Assembly (NCBI GenBank): GCA_013400115.1
Contig: VXBP01003652.1
Coordinates: 753,303 to 817,302, forward strand
Source: Rhinopomastus cyanomelas
Taxonomy: Eukaryota > Chordata > Aves > Bucerotiformes > Rhinopomastidae
DNA: 64,000 bases
Direction of reading: 5' to 3'
The notes beneath the pieces were generated by a model. The model searched no databases. It had not been told where the DNA came from and worked only from the letters and a program-made list of their open reading frames with translations. Below, piece after piece: positions 12,908 through 24,430 of the stretch. The position numbers and the translations under genes are program-made. Position 1 is the stretch's first letter. Every line of letters starts with the position of its first letter.

Positions 12908-13213
12908 GATGATGTGTCAGGAGGATGGAGCCAGGCTCTGCTCAGTGGCATCTAATGATAGGGCAAAGGGCGTAAGCTGGAACACAGGAGGCTCCGCATT
13001 AAAATGGGAAGGAACTTCTTCCCAGTGAGGGTGACACAGCACTGGAAGGGGCTGTCCCAGGGGGCTGTGGAGTCTCCTTCTCTGGAGACATTTAAAACTC
13101 GCCTGGATGTGTTCACATGTGACTGGATCTAGAGGATCCTGCTGTGGCAGGGGGATTGGACTAGATCTTTGACCGTCCCTTCTAATCCCTAATGTTCTGT
13201 GATTCTGTGAACA
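12908..13213 (+). mobile_element. CR1 fragment, group A
   Basis: About 305 bp, from GTGTCAGGAGGATGGAGCC to the intact 3' end GTTCTGTGATTCTGTGA. Frameshifts break the coding part. Confidence 0.93.
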
Positions 13214-14825
13214 GAATATTTTGGTGAAATGGCTCACAAAAATGCATTTACAGTTTTCTGTCAGTGTTGAAGACTTCTAGGAGGAGCATTTCAGATGAAA
13301 ACGGAGGACCTCAGAAATGCCCTGAGCAGTAAAACAAATGGAACACACTTCTTGGTACTATTTTCACGGGAGTTTCTATCGGTATTATAATTAACTCAAT
13401 TACACCATGAGATTAATAGCCTCTAAAACGCTCCCAGTCATTCATTACAGGTCTAATTAAAACTGCCTTTTGGTGCTGAGCCAGTGAGAAACATGAAACT
13501 AGTTGCTAACTAACCACAGATAAGTATACATGGTATTATCTTTTACACGCCGTTTGCTTCCATGGACACAATTCAATGAGCAGTTTGGTTTGTTTTTTTC
13601 AAAAACAAGCCAACATGAAAAAAAGGCCACGATGCCACTTTAGAGGCTTCAACACCTGCAACAGCACCTCAGCTCACTGCAGCTAACCAGTTTATTTCTA
13701 GCTTTGTTGCAGTAGTTAAGGGCTTCTACAATAGCAGATGCCTTTCCTCCCACACATCAATTAATTTGCAAATGCACTCAGGTTGTAGAAATAATGAAGC
13801 ACTGACTGCTTGTCTATTGACAAGTTTTGCTGTCAGGAGGTGGATGCTGTAGGCGAGGTGCTAAAATGTGCTGCTTCTATCTGCATGCCAAAGGAAAGAC
13901 ATGCCACATGAAACTTTGGTGACAGCCAACAGGGCACATCAATTATTTTATTTACCCCTCTCTCACTGGAATCGAAAGGAAGAAATCCTCTCCAGAAGCT
14001 TGTTATTGTACTTACCTAGGTACTTCCAACACACAGCGAGCCCTGAGCTTCTGTGCTGAGACAAACATTTTACATTCAAGGAGAAGAGTCGCGCTGTTTC
14101 ACATATTGCTGTACAGGCTGAACAGGTTACACTCGAGTTGTTAAGGTTACAAATGAAGAAATCAAAAACTAGGAAACGCTTGAATTCCTACCGCCTGTAC
14201 AATCTGAACCAGTCTGCTTGTGCCGAGGATTCAGACTTTGGTGACGTGATTCTTTCCACAGGACCTCAAATTCCCACAGTCTGCAGGAATCACGTGATGA
14301 AGAGGCAGTTACTCAGCACCCATTTTCATGCACAGAATGTTATTTACAGAGTTTCACACAATGCCCACACTTCTCAGATGCCTTCTATGATATTCTCCTG
14401 CTTTCTCCTGCTTCTTCACAAAGAGCGTTAAATTTACCTTCACAATTCTTATTTCACTTGTGCAGGGTGTGGATCTGAGAAATCTCAGATTTTTAAGAAC
14501 ACTAAGTGTTTTTACTACTTACTATACTTGTAGTAGACTTTCTATAGACAATAACTACAGTCAGGATCTCAGCAAGTCTTTGCAGCAGCCAGAAAAAGGC
14601 TTTAAACCCGGTCACAGAATGGCTGGAATCTCTACCCCCACTTCTGTTCCTTGAAATAAAGGATTAGTTGGTAGTAGTTCACCATTACTTTGCCTTGATC
14701 AGTCACTAACTGGAAGTGAAGCGCATCTTGCCAGTCATTCTCTGAAAATCAGCTAAAAACTGAGATTCTGGACTTTTGAATTAAAAATCTATCCTCTGGA
14801 AGAAACACCACATCTGATGTTCCAA
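13214..14825. other. Unique intronic sequence
   Basis: About 1.6 kb. The part at 13,380-13,540 has several TAATTA/TAATTG homeodomain-type cores (see findings). Nothing else recognised. Confidence 0.5.
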
Positions 14826-14918
14826 TGCGACTTGATCTAGGTGATCCTGCTCTGGCAGGGAGATTGGACTAGATGATCTTTCGAGGTCCCTCCCAATCCC
14901 TAATGTTCTGTGATTCAC
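14826..14918 (+). mobile_element. CR1 3'-end fragment, group A
   Basis: About 93 bp: CGACTTGATCTAGGTGATCC to CCCTAATGTTCTGTGATTC. Very close to consensus over its short length. Confidence 0.92.
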
Positions 14919-16882
14919 GGGTGTAGACCATTCCGAGTCCTCAAATTAGAAGGAATATAGTTCATGTGCACAGAATAGATGAAGAAAAAGTTAGGCCATG
15001 GTTCAGGACCTGGACAGTTGCAGCTGGCCTGTTCCACAAACCTCCTAGGAACTATTAAGTCAATCCAAAAGCACCTTTGTGAGTGTTAAGTCTTGTCTCT
15101 TACCTAATTCAAGTTACTGGTGTGCTTGTATTTAGCAAACGTGGCTTAAAAAAGCAGAATAAGCAAGTGCCCATATTTTAAGTCTTCAAAGTAAGGTGGA
15201 TCCTACACAACTATCTAGTTTTTTTGGCTCTTAATTACCGTGAGTGCTCAAACCATTCACCTCAGCTGTAGCTTGAATTTGTTCAACTTATATTTGCAAT
15301 TACTGAATTTATTTTGTCTTGGCTTGCTATAATGAAGAACCTTCTTATCCACTTCTTTACCCTCAATAAAGCTGTAGGTACAAAGCAAGTGAGCCATCCC
15401 TTAAGCCTTACGAGAAATAAATTGAACTTGTTTGATCATACAGAAAGAGCTCAAAACCCCAATTGCTTTTGATCAGTTCTCATCTCTCGACTAGAAACCC
15501 CCAAATTAGCAGGCACCTAGACAAATTGTAACTTGGTAGTTCTGCAATTAAAATAACATTTAAAACAATTCTCAAGTATTAGTAACTGCAGGTGTTATTA
15601 ATACAGGTACTAACAGGTACAGGAAATTTCTTGTTAAAAATAGATTATTTTAGGCTTTTAAAAATGTGATTTCCAGGCTGACCTTGTTTCTTTTAAATTT
15701 TTATAGCATCTTCAGTTCCAATTTGAAATTTTCATACAAGGCAGGCAAACATTCTTATGTTCTATATTAAATGCAAGGCACCTTCTTGGCATGATCTGCA
15801 ATATTAATAATATAACAGTACCAATTTCAGGAGCGGCAGTGTAGCATCAACACACGCATACCTAGATGAACAGAAATTTAACCACGTATATCGTGGAAAT
15901 CTTTAATATAGCTCTGGGGGGGAAAAAAAAGGCAGGTCCACAGCAGCTCAGACAACATTTGAGATTTCTTCTCTTGCCACACAAACACATGACCTTGTCA
16001 CGTTTCACAAGGTAACACCAATGTAGTCGATGCAAGAAAACATATGCTTCTCTTTACTGGACTCAAAATAGGAACTGAGGGGAAAGAGAATGAAACTCGG
16101 GGCCAAACCCAGCTTTCTGAAGACCAGACTTGCAGCTGTCACTGCGTTCAGCATGACACCCACACAAGCCCTGCAGTACTCCTAGCACTAAATGCCACAA
16201 CAGAATCTGAAAAATACTTCTTGGAAATGATAAACACTACAGATTATTTATCTGGTAGTTTGCACTGCTGTTATCAGAAGAGTTTTAAAGACTTTTGAGA
16301 CAGAGCCATTGTTAAGCTGCTGTGGGACACAAAGCTACAGGAAAACCTAAATGGTCAGGTTTTTAGGGATTTCAAAGGAGATTCATATGCTTTTGACTTC
16401 CCATGCACTGGATGACTGGCACACATTCTGCAACAACCCAATTATCACTTAAACGTCTACCACCCAGCCCACAGACATTTCAACTCCTCATCTAAATCTG
16501 GACATCCCTTATTTGTGCATCTTGATAATCACCAAGAAAATCTTCCTGTATAAAAACCCAGCAGTACCCCAATTTAAGACACAACTTGAACAGACAATGT
16601 TCTCTCTGCTGTGTGGTATTCATTATTAATGAAGTGAAAAACTGCAGACATCAATCTGTTGCTTCAGGTGGCCATCACAAGGAACATAGAAAAGTCAATG
16701 TGGCTGGCCACAGTGGCTGATCTGGACTATTTACTGCAAAGTAAATGAAAAGTCCTAATTACCACAGTGAGTAGTAACATTGGATTGGAACAGAAGATCC
16801 ATCTATAAAGTTTCATATAACTAAGAGCAGTGTTTCCTCTCTCAAACTGGAAGACAAATTTCTGTGGCGGTTTCAGCCACTT
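14919..16882. other. Unique intronic sequence
   Basis: About 2 kb, AT-rich. No repeat, exon or RNA gene recognised. Confidence 0.5.
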
Positions 16883-17270
16883 CACAGAATCATTAGGGAT
16901 TGGAAGGGACCTTGAAAGATCATCTAGTCCAATCCCCCTGCCACAGCAGGACGACCTAAACCAAGTCACACAGGAACACATCCAGGCGGGTTTTAAATGT
17001 CTCCAGAGAAGGAGACTCCACAACCTCCCTGGACAGCCCCTTCCAGAGCTCTGTCAGCCTCACTGTGAAGAAGTTCCTTCTCATATTGATGTGGAACCTC
17101 CTCTGATCCAGCTGACACCCACCGCCCCTTGCCCTATCACTAGATAACATTGAGAAGGTTCTGGCTCCATCCTCCTGACACCCACCCTTCAAATACTTAT
17201 AGACATGAATGTGGTCAGCCCTCAGTCTCCTCCAAGCTAAAGAGACCCAGCTCCCTCAGCTGCTCCTCAT
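16883..17270 (-). mobile_element. CR1 fragment, group A
   Basis: About 390 bp, from CACAGAATCATTAGGGATTG into the ORF tail. The minus-strand frame at 16956-17192 reads through GGCQEDGARTFSMLSSDRAR and RRFHINMRRNFFTVRLTELW to the end. It is one of the better preserved frames. Confidence 0.93.
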
Positions 17271-19355
17271 AACCTCACAAGGGAAGCATTCTTCTCTACT
17301 GACATCCATGCTGCCTACAAGCCCCATGAATATGCTGGTGAGAACACAGGGACGTCCCTGGTCTGTTTCCTGTTTCCCATTCAAAGACAAAGATAAAGAA
17401 GTATCACTGTATTACTTAGTATCTTGAGAAAAGCCAGAGAGACTCTAGGAGGCCTGTCCTTCTCCAGCCTCCCCAGGAGGAGTCCACAGCAATCAGCAGA
17501 TCTGACCCATGGCACATCCCTCCGCAGCACAGCGCTGGACCTCACACACACCCTGACTGAAACAGCAGCAGCTCACCAGGCTCTGAATGCCACTGAGTCA
17601 AAGCCTTCAGCTGGAGGTGAGATGACTGACATAAAGAGAGGGAAGAAGCATCTTCCTTGCTGTTCAATACATTTTAAGGTATATTATCAAAACCACTTGT
17701 CTATTCTGGGCTGGAAAACTCTGCTGACTTAGAGGAACAGCACCAACTTTCACAGTTTCTATTGTGCCAGAATTTTATTGTCTGCCATGATCAACAAAAC
17801 TTGCCAGTCCTGAAGAGCCACCAAATGCCGTACCTTGTATTGTCCTTTATTCTGACACGTCTCATCTGAAAAAACCAAAGCAACCTTCTCCTTCAACACT
17901 TTTGAGCTGCCCAGAAGCAAACATATTATGGAGCTAAGACACCACAGTTCCCATTGCTGCAGCCATGGTGGGTGCAGAATATCAAAGAACTCTGGAAGTG
18001 ACTCATTTAGCCTGAATGGTGAACTGAGAATGAAAAAACACATGGAACACAAAAGGAGATTAAAAAAAGCAAACAACAAACTCTGTCTCTTCTTTGTCAT
18101 AAAGACAGGCAAGGAAACTGAATTTAAAAAAAACTTGCACAATTAGATTTTAAGACAGACACAAGCTGATAATTTCAGCAGTGAGTTTTCCAAAAGGATC
18201 CTTCACTCATCAGCAGTGCAGGTACCTACACAGCCAAAAAAGGATCTTCCTGTATGCGATCATACCGCCAGCAAGATGACACACTGGTATGTGCCTCAGG
18301 AAACTGGGGCGGTGAGGGAACGAAACATGGCTTTTTGCAAGCAGCAGTTTTAACCTTGTTTCTATTGCTTCTCCAGCTACAAAATCCTTTGTAAATGAGG
18401 ATGCTACACACCTACCTCCCAAAGTTTATTTTATCAACCCAGTTAACTCAGAAACATAAATGAGGAACAATCGGTTCAACTAAAGTTTTTGCCTTAAGCA
18501 TAAAAAAAAAAAGAGGAAAGAAAACTTATAAACGATGCTGAAGTGCTGCAGACCTGCTGCTGGTACTCTGAACAAAGAGGAACAACTGAAAGCCACGGAG
18601 CAGAGAGTAATTTATACTAATGCTTGGACAGTAAGGAAAACAGATGGCTCCGCAATATGGAGATGGCTCCATGAGAAGTGATCGGCACAGAAACGCTGCA
18701 CCAACGCAGGAGCTACAGTTGCCTGGTTCTTGCAACAGTCACAAACTGAATTGCATCGTTTTGGGTATAAATCCAAACAGAATTAAACAAGAGTAAAACA
18801 AAATAGAACTTGTTAGGGTTAGCTTATATTACTTAATAAAGCACAGTCTAGCGTGGAGTGTTTTGAACTGTCTTGCACAGTTTTGTGCACACAGAAGAAC
18901 CTAACCCACCAGCACTAGCAATGTTCCTCTTCCTGAGCCGTCCCCCTCCCAGTAATTCTGCATCACACCCAACAGCTATGAACGTCAGCTATTTAGTGCT
19001 ACTTTTAGCTCTGCTTTAAATAAAAGTGTACCGAGTGTAAGCTGCATAATGAAGGCTCAAAACCATGGAGATGGCACAGACTGCGATTGGGCAACATTAC
19101 CAAGCTGTGAGGTTTTTATTTTGGTGGAGTTTGGTTTTTATTTAACAGATTAATTTGTGGAACAAAGCTAAAATTTGCCAAGGGAAGATTCCAGCTGCTG
19201 CAGCAGAGAAGCAGCTGGATGGTTTCAAATCAAAGTTTTCATTCAGACCTTGAGGACATCTTCAGCGAAGACAGACATACAGTGAACATGAACACATGGA
19301 AAACAGATGAAGGGCTTCTGGAAGATGTTTAAGAAGCTCCAATTAAGTATTACAC
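17271..19355. other. Unique intronic sequence
   Basis: About 2.1 kb. A 127-codon minus-strand frame at 17759-18142 with a hydrophobic N-terminal half resembles no known protein, and I do not call it. Confidence 0.45.
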
Positions 19356-19629
19356 ATCAAGGCCAATGACAGGACAAGGGGCAATGCTTGTAAGCTGGAA
19401 CAGAGGAGGTTCCACATCAATATGAGAAGGAACTTCTTCCCAGTGAGGGTGACACAGCACTGGAAGGGGCTGCCCAGGGGCGTTGTAGAGTCTCCTTCTC
19501 AGAAGACGTTTAAAACCCACCTGGACGTGTTCCTGTGCAACCTGCTCAGTGATCCTGCTGTGGCAGGCGGATTTGACTGGATGATCTTTCAAGGTCCTTT
19601 CCAATCCCTAGTGTTCTGTGATTCTGTGA
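19356..19629 (+). mobile_element. CR1 fragment, group A
   Basis: About 275 bp from CCAATGACAGGACAAGGGGC to GTTCTGTGATTCTGTGA. The frame at 19422-19646 keeps MRRNFFPVRVTQHWKGLPRG and VVESPS. Confidence 0.93.
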
Positions 19630-20170
19630 ATGCATCAGTCATGTAAGGACTTCAAAGAACCTACAAACCTAACCTGCAGCTTTTAAAAGGCCAAATCATT
19701 ATAAACTCTTCGACCACAGGAACCTCTTAATAATATGTATGTTCTCTAGGGAATCAGAACACAGACAAACATTAGATTTAAAGCAAGAGTAAGATTTTTC
19801 TTCCTCTGCAACTTCCCCCCAGTAAAGTACAGTGTTCAAAAGGAGAAGGTCAGTATCTAGACTTCACAGTAGAAGCATCACCTTACCCAGCATACCTCAA
19901 CAAGTGATGCTCTTCAGTTGCACATTACGCTGACACATTCTGTGTTTTAGCAACAAGACTATTTCAATTTTTAAGAAAATAAAGCCATCGGACCAACTGT
20001 TTTACTGTTCAATGTGCCTTATTTTTCTCTAGCCTCACTGACTCGACTGCTGACACTGGTATAAGGCAGTGGAAACCAAAGGCCTCAGCACACAGTTTTA
20101 CAATCCAGTTTAGAGCCACAGAACTTTTGCTGAAGCATCCAGCCACCACCTCCCCACCTCTGAAATATTT
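19630..20170. other. Unique intronic sequence
   Basis: Nothing recognised. Confidence 0.5.
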
Positions 20171-20374
20171 CACACAGAATCAGAGAACATTAGGGATTGG
20201 AAGGGACCTCGGAAGATCATCTAGTCCAATCCCACTGCCACAGCAGGATCACCCAGACCAAGTCACACAGGAACATATCCAGGCAGGTTTTAAATATCTC
20301 CAGAGAGGGAGACTCCACAACTCCCCTGGGTAGCCCCCGTTCCAGTGCTCTGCCACCCCCACAGTGAAGAAGTT
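20171..20374 (-). mobile_element. CR1 3'-end fragment, group A
   Basis: About 200 bp from CACACAGAATCAGAGAACAT to CCACAGTGAAGAAGTT. It stops inside the last ORF codons. Confidence 0.93.
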
Positions 20375-20829
20375 GTACAATGAGAATTAGAACAGATCCT
20401 GCATGTATACTCACAGCATTTCGCCTGCCATGACTGCTGCTGCTGGTATTGCCTGTCTCAGGAAAGCAAACTATTAAGATTGATTAAATACCTGCTTTGC
20501 GTAAACAGTCTTGATAATAAAGGGATTTCTCTTCCCATGTCCTAATTGGTATTTTACACTGGCAAGTGATGGATCCTGTATTAAACTGTTTTCATTCAAA
20601 ACAGCAATCTGCTGCTCCAATTATCATACGGAAGCAGTGAGAGATGCTGGAGATCAGTGATGTAGAGGGAAAACAAAGGGAGAAAAAGGCATGAAATTTA
20701 CACAACACTGCAATAATCACACTGGTGGGGTTTTTTTTTTACCTTGCAAAATTCCTTCCACACAGAAGCATCAATTTGTAACCCGACAGCTCCCTGTAGC
20801 CTAGAATCTTCAGGAGCATAAAAAGTAGA
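20375..20829. other. Unique intronic sequence
   Basis: Nothing recognised apart from a short poly-T run near 20731. Confidence 0.5.
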
Positions 20830-21181
20830 CTGAGGAGTGACCTCATTAATGTTGACAAATATGTGAAGGGTGGGTGTCAGGAGGATAGAGCCAGGCTCTG
20901 CTCAGTGGCATCTAATGATAGGACAAAGGGCAACGGGTGTGAGCTGGAACAAAGGAGGCTCCACATCAATATGAGAAGGAAGTTCTTCCCAGTGAGGATG
21001 ACAGAGTGCTGGAAGAGGCTGCCCTCGGGGGTTGTGGAATCTCCTTCTCTGGAGGTGTTTAAAACCCACCTGGATATGTTCCTCTGCAACTTGATCTACG
21101 TGATCCTGCTGTGGCAGGGGGGTGGGACTAGATGATCTTTCAAGGTCACTTCCAATCTCTAATGTTCTGTGATTCTGTGAT
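20830..21181 (+). mobile_element. CR1 fragment, group A
   Basis: About 350 bp, from GACTGAGGAGTGACCTCATT to GTTCTGTGATTCTGTGA. The frame at 20863-21135 is open from KGGCQEDRARL through RRLHINMRRKFFPVRMTECW. Confidence 0.94.
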
Positions 21182-22159
21182 CATGTTCTCTTGGCTTAGT
21201 ATGTCTTGAAAGTCCCTGCAAAAACCTATTTCAAAACCTACTTACAAGGATGATACACAGAAACAACAATCATACTGCGCACACTACCACTGCACTTTAG
21301 AAAACTAATTTTTTCCATGGGTTTCCTTTTAATTAAGACAGGTATCGTCAAGGGTTAAAAAACCAGAAAAACCAATTTAAGCAACTTGCAAGAAAATAAG
21401 AACCAAATCAGTCTAAGGCACTGTTTGACTTCATCAGCCACAAGGATTTGTTGCTATTCTGATTTGATCATGCAAGCCTCTGAAAAGTTTGCCTAGTCCA
21501 TTATTTATTTAAAATAATATTCTTTCCATATTTAATGTAAGTGCATGAACACAAGACACTAGTTTTTCCACACCTCACATCGTGGCTGACAAAGCAAAAC
21601 GTAGACTGAAGCTGGAAAAGCATCAGAGCAGGAATCCTTGAAAAAGGCCACCATAACTAAATGCACAACATCCTCAGCCCACTCAAGCAGAGTCTTCAGC
21701 CACTGCTGCATGGGTAGGTCCATTTTAAAAGCAGGTCAAGGATGCTAAAAGAAAAGCCACAGACCCTTGATTTCTAGACATCTGGGAGTTAGTACATTTT
21801 GCAAGTTAGCACATGTGGAAAAGCACTAAGAACAGTACTCTGAGATAACTTGGACTCTGGGAGTTCTACTACAAATAGTAGAGCAGTTAATATTCCCTAC
21901 AATAGGCTTTCTTTGCAGGAGCGGGGCAGGGAGCCATTCTTAAAAGGAGTAATCTTTCACTTAGCACTACAAAACCCTTACTATAGTGTGACAGTCCTCA
22001 AATATGCATTTACCAGGCACCCAAAATCATCGTTACTTTGAGATTTGTCTAAAGATGAGCTAAAAGCTTTGGCAGTGTTCTCAGACTCAGGGACAGTCCC
22101 CAGGCCATTAAAGTTTACTGCATTTTAAGCACTTTAACTTCACTGTTGCTCTGTCTCAT
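21182..22159. other. Unique intronic sequence
   Basis: About 1 kb. Nothing recognised. Confidence 0.5.
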
Positions 22160-22354
22160 AGATATGAGAAGGAACTTTTTCATGGTGAGGGTGATAGAAC
22201 ACTGCAAGGGGCTACCCAGGGAGGTTGTGGAGTCTCCTTCTCTGGAGATATTTAAAACCCGCTTGGACATGTTCCTGTGCGACCGGATCTAGGTGATCCT
22301 GCTGTTGTAGGGGGATTGGACTGGTCTTTCTAGGTCACTTCCAATCCCTAATGT
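22160..22354 (+). mobile_element. CR1 fragment, group A, 3' end lost
   Basis: About 195 bp starting at GATATGAGAAGGAACTTTTT and reaching CCAATCCCTAATGTCACC. The terminal octamer repeats are missing. Confidence 0.9.
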
Positions 22355-24133
22355 CACCCTGCTGTGTGCATCTTCCACAAAATCCCAGAATAAGTTTATC
22401 AGTGCAGGAAAAGAGCAAAACCTAACAATTAAAAAGTCTTATCAAATTAATACAGCGATGGTTCACAAGGGAAAAATCTTGAATAATAATGTGCTTTGGT
22501 TATCAATCTAATAATATTTTCCCCCATCAATCCCTTTTTCATTTCAGGACTTCTTTGGCTTTGTTGCAGGGGAAATTAATTGTATCTGAGCAAGGTAAAC
22601 GCTCTGTGTCCCTGCTGCTTTCAGTTTGATCAATCCACTATGGCAAAGCAGTTCTCTCACTGGAGTTCTTGCAAAAAGCTAACAAAATTAATTCAGTTTT
22701 TAATAGAAACATGTTGCCCATTACATAAAAATAGGTCTTTGAAACATCATATTTACAAATCATAATACTCCAAAGCTGTTTGGTCACTGTGGACATCTGC
22801 AGAATATCAAACTGCCATAGAAACCACTACTAATGAGATGTTTGAGCCTCACAAACCAAGGTCTCCACTCATTACGAGGGTTATGCCAACACGCTCTCCC
22901 ATCTGGGCTGGACATTGAATGGACATCATCCCTTAGATGCATCCACTCTAGTAACTGAACAGATCATCTAACAAGACAGCTAGACTCCAGCTTTCCTCAC
23001 AGCATTCCCGTAGAAAAAAACATATTTGTTTCTTCCATTTCTGTCAAGTGTAGCAGATTCCTCTCTACTTCAGGTCTTCCAGAGTGAAGATGCTGGCTTG
23101 GAGGAAACACAACTAACAAGCTCCCTCATCAACATGAGAAGGCAAGCATATTGTCTTGCGTCCTTTATGTACTGATGCTCTAGCTGACTAAATTAAGACA
23201 TAAGGGAAAAGAAAAAGCCTCAGAAGCAGGTATATGACCCAAAAAAGCATAGCAGCAATTTCCTATCTTCTTCTGTCTTACGGAGATGTGATTACAGTTG
23301 ACCTTTAAATCTAGTAGATCAACCAATCAATTCTGCTGGAACAACCTCGTGTGTGGGATCTAAGAGCATACTCACACTTAAAATAACTTCCAGTGGCTGC
23401 CTAGCAGAGTCATTTGATTTTGCTGTAAAAGTTACCAAGATTTGTCTCAATTGATTTTACTTGCAAGAAATACACAACATTAGAACTGCAGCATCAGCAG
23501 ACACTAAAGGTCTCATCCTCTCGCAGGATGAATGCAATATCAATAGTTATTAGGATGTATTCATACAAGGTACACAAGAGGGATGGAAAGAAGATGCTAG
23601 TAATCTCACTTAATCCTAATGCAACCTCCAGTCAGGTTCTTTAGACTGTGGGAAAAAAACAATGCAAAGAAAACAGTAAGTGCTCCAAAGAATTTGCCAG
23701 GCAGGATGCTGAATTTGAAACTGAACACATATTTAACAAATCTTTAAGCAGCAAAGCTTTTGTGTCATGTTAGATGTTAGTTTTATTTCAGCTGATAAAT
23801 TGAGCTTTAACAAAATAATCCAAGTGAAGCTTCTGGATAGTGTTCGTCCACAGTAGGCTCAGGAGTGAGATCAGCAAACACTAGTGATCCTACTCGCATG
23901 CAGCATGTCTCTTGGTTTTCTCACAGTCCACAGCCTGCAGCACAAGCCTCATTTTACAGACAGGAACACAAAACCATACATAAGAGTGACTGTGAAACCT
24001 CACACTGCAAGCTATGACAGAAGAAAGAACAGCACGTACAACTCCAGAGTCCCTTCAGTCCCATTACAAACTTGGCAACGTTGCCAATCCTGAAATCTCC
24101 ACCCTCCCCATCAGAGAGGGCTTGAAACATTCA
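22355..24133. other. Unique intronic sequence
   Basis: About 1.8 kb. Nothing recognised. Confidence 0.5.
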
Positions 24134-24430
24134 CACACAGAATCACAGAACATTAGGGATTGGAAGGGACCTCAAAAGATCATCTAGTCCAATAGGCCTG
24201 TCACAGCAGGATCACCTAGACTCCGTCGCACAGGAATATGTCTAGGTGGGTTTTAAACATCTCCAAAGGAGATGCCACAACCCCCCTGGCCAGCCCATTC
24301 TTCCAGTGCTCTGTCACCCTCATATATAAATATGATCTCCTTCTCATATTTATATGGAACCCATGCTCCAGCTTGCACCCATTGCCCCTTGTCCTATCAT
24401 TAGATGCCACCGAGAAGAGCCTGGCTCCAC
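24134..24430 (-). mobile_element. CR1 fragment, group A
   Basis: About 300 bp from CACACAGAATCACAGAACAT to GAGAAGAGCCTGGCTCCAC. The minus-strand remnant at 24216-24434 keeps ARLFSVASNDRTRGNGCKLE. A local AT-rich change near 24,322 (CATATATAAATATG) disrupts the frame. Confidence 0.93.

Noticed and set aside
17759..18142. 127-codon minus-strand frame with hydrophobic segments
   Set aside because: No known homology. Hydrophobic runs arise easily from T-rich intronic sequence.
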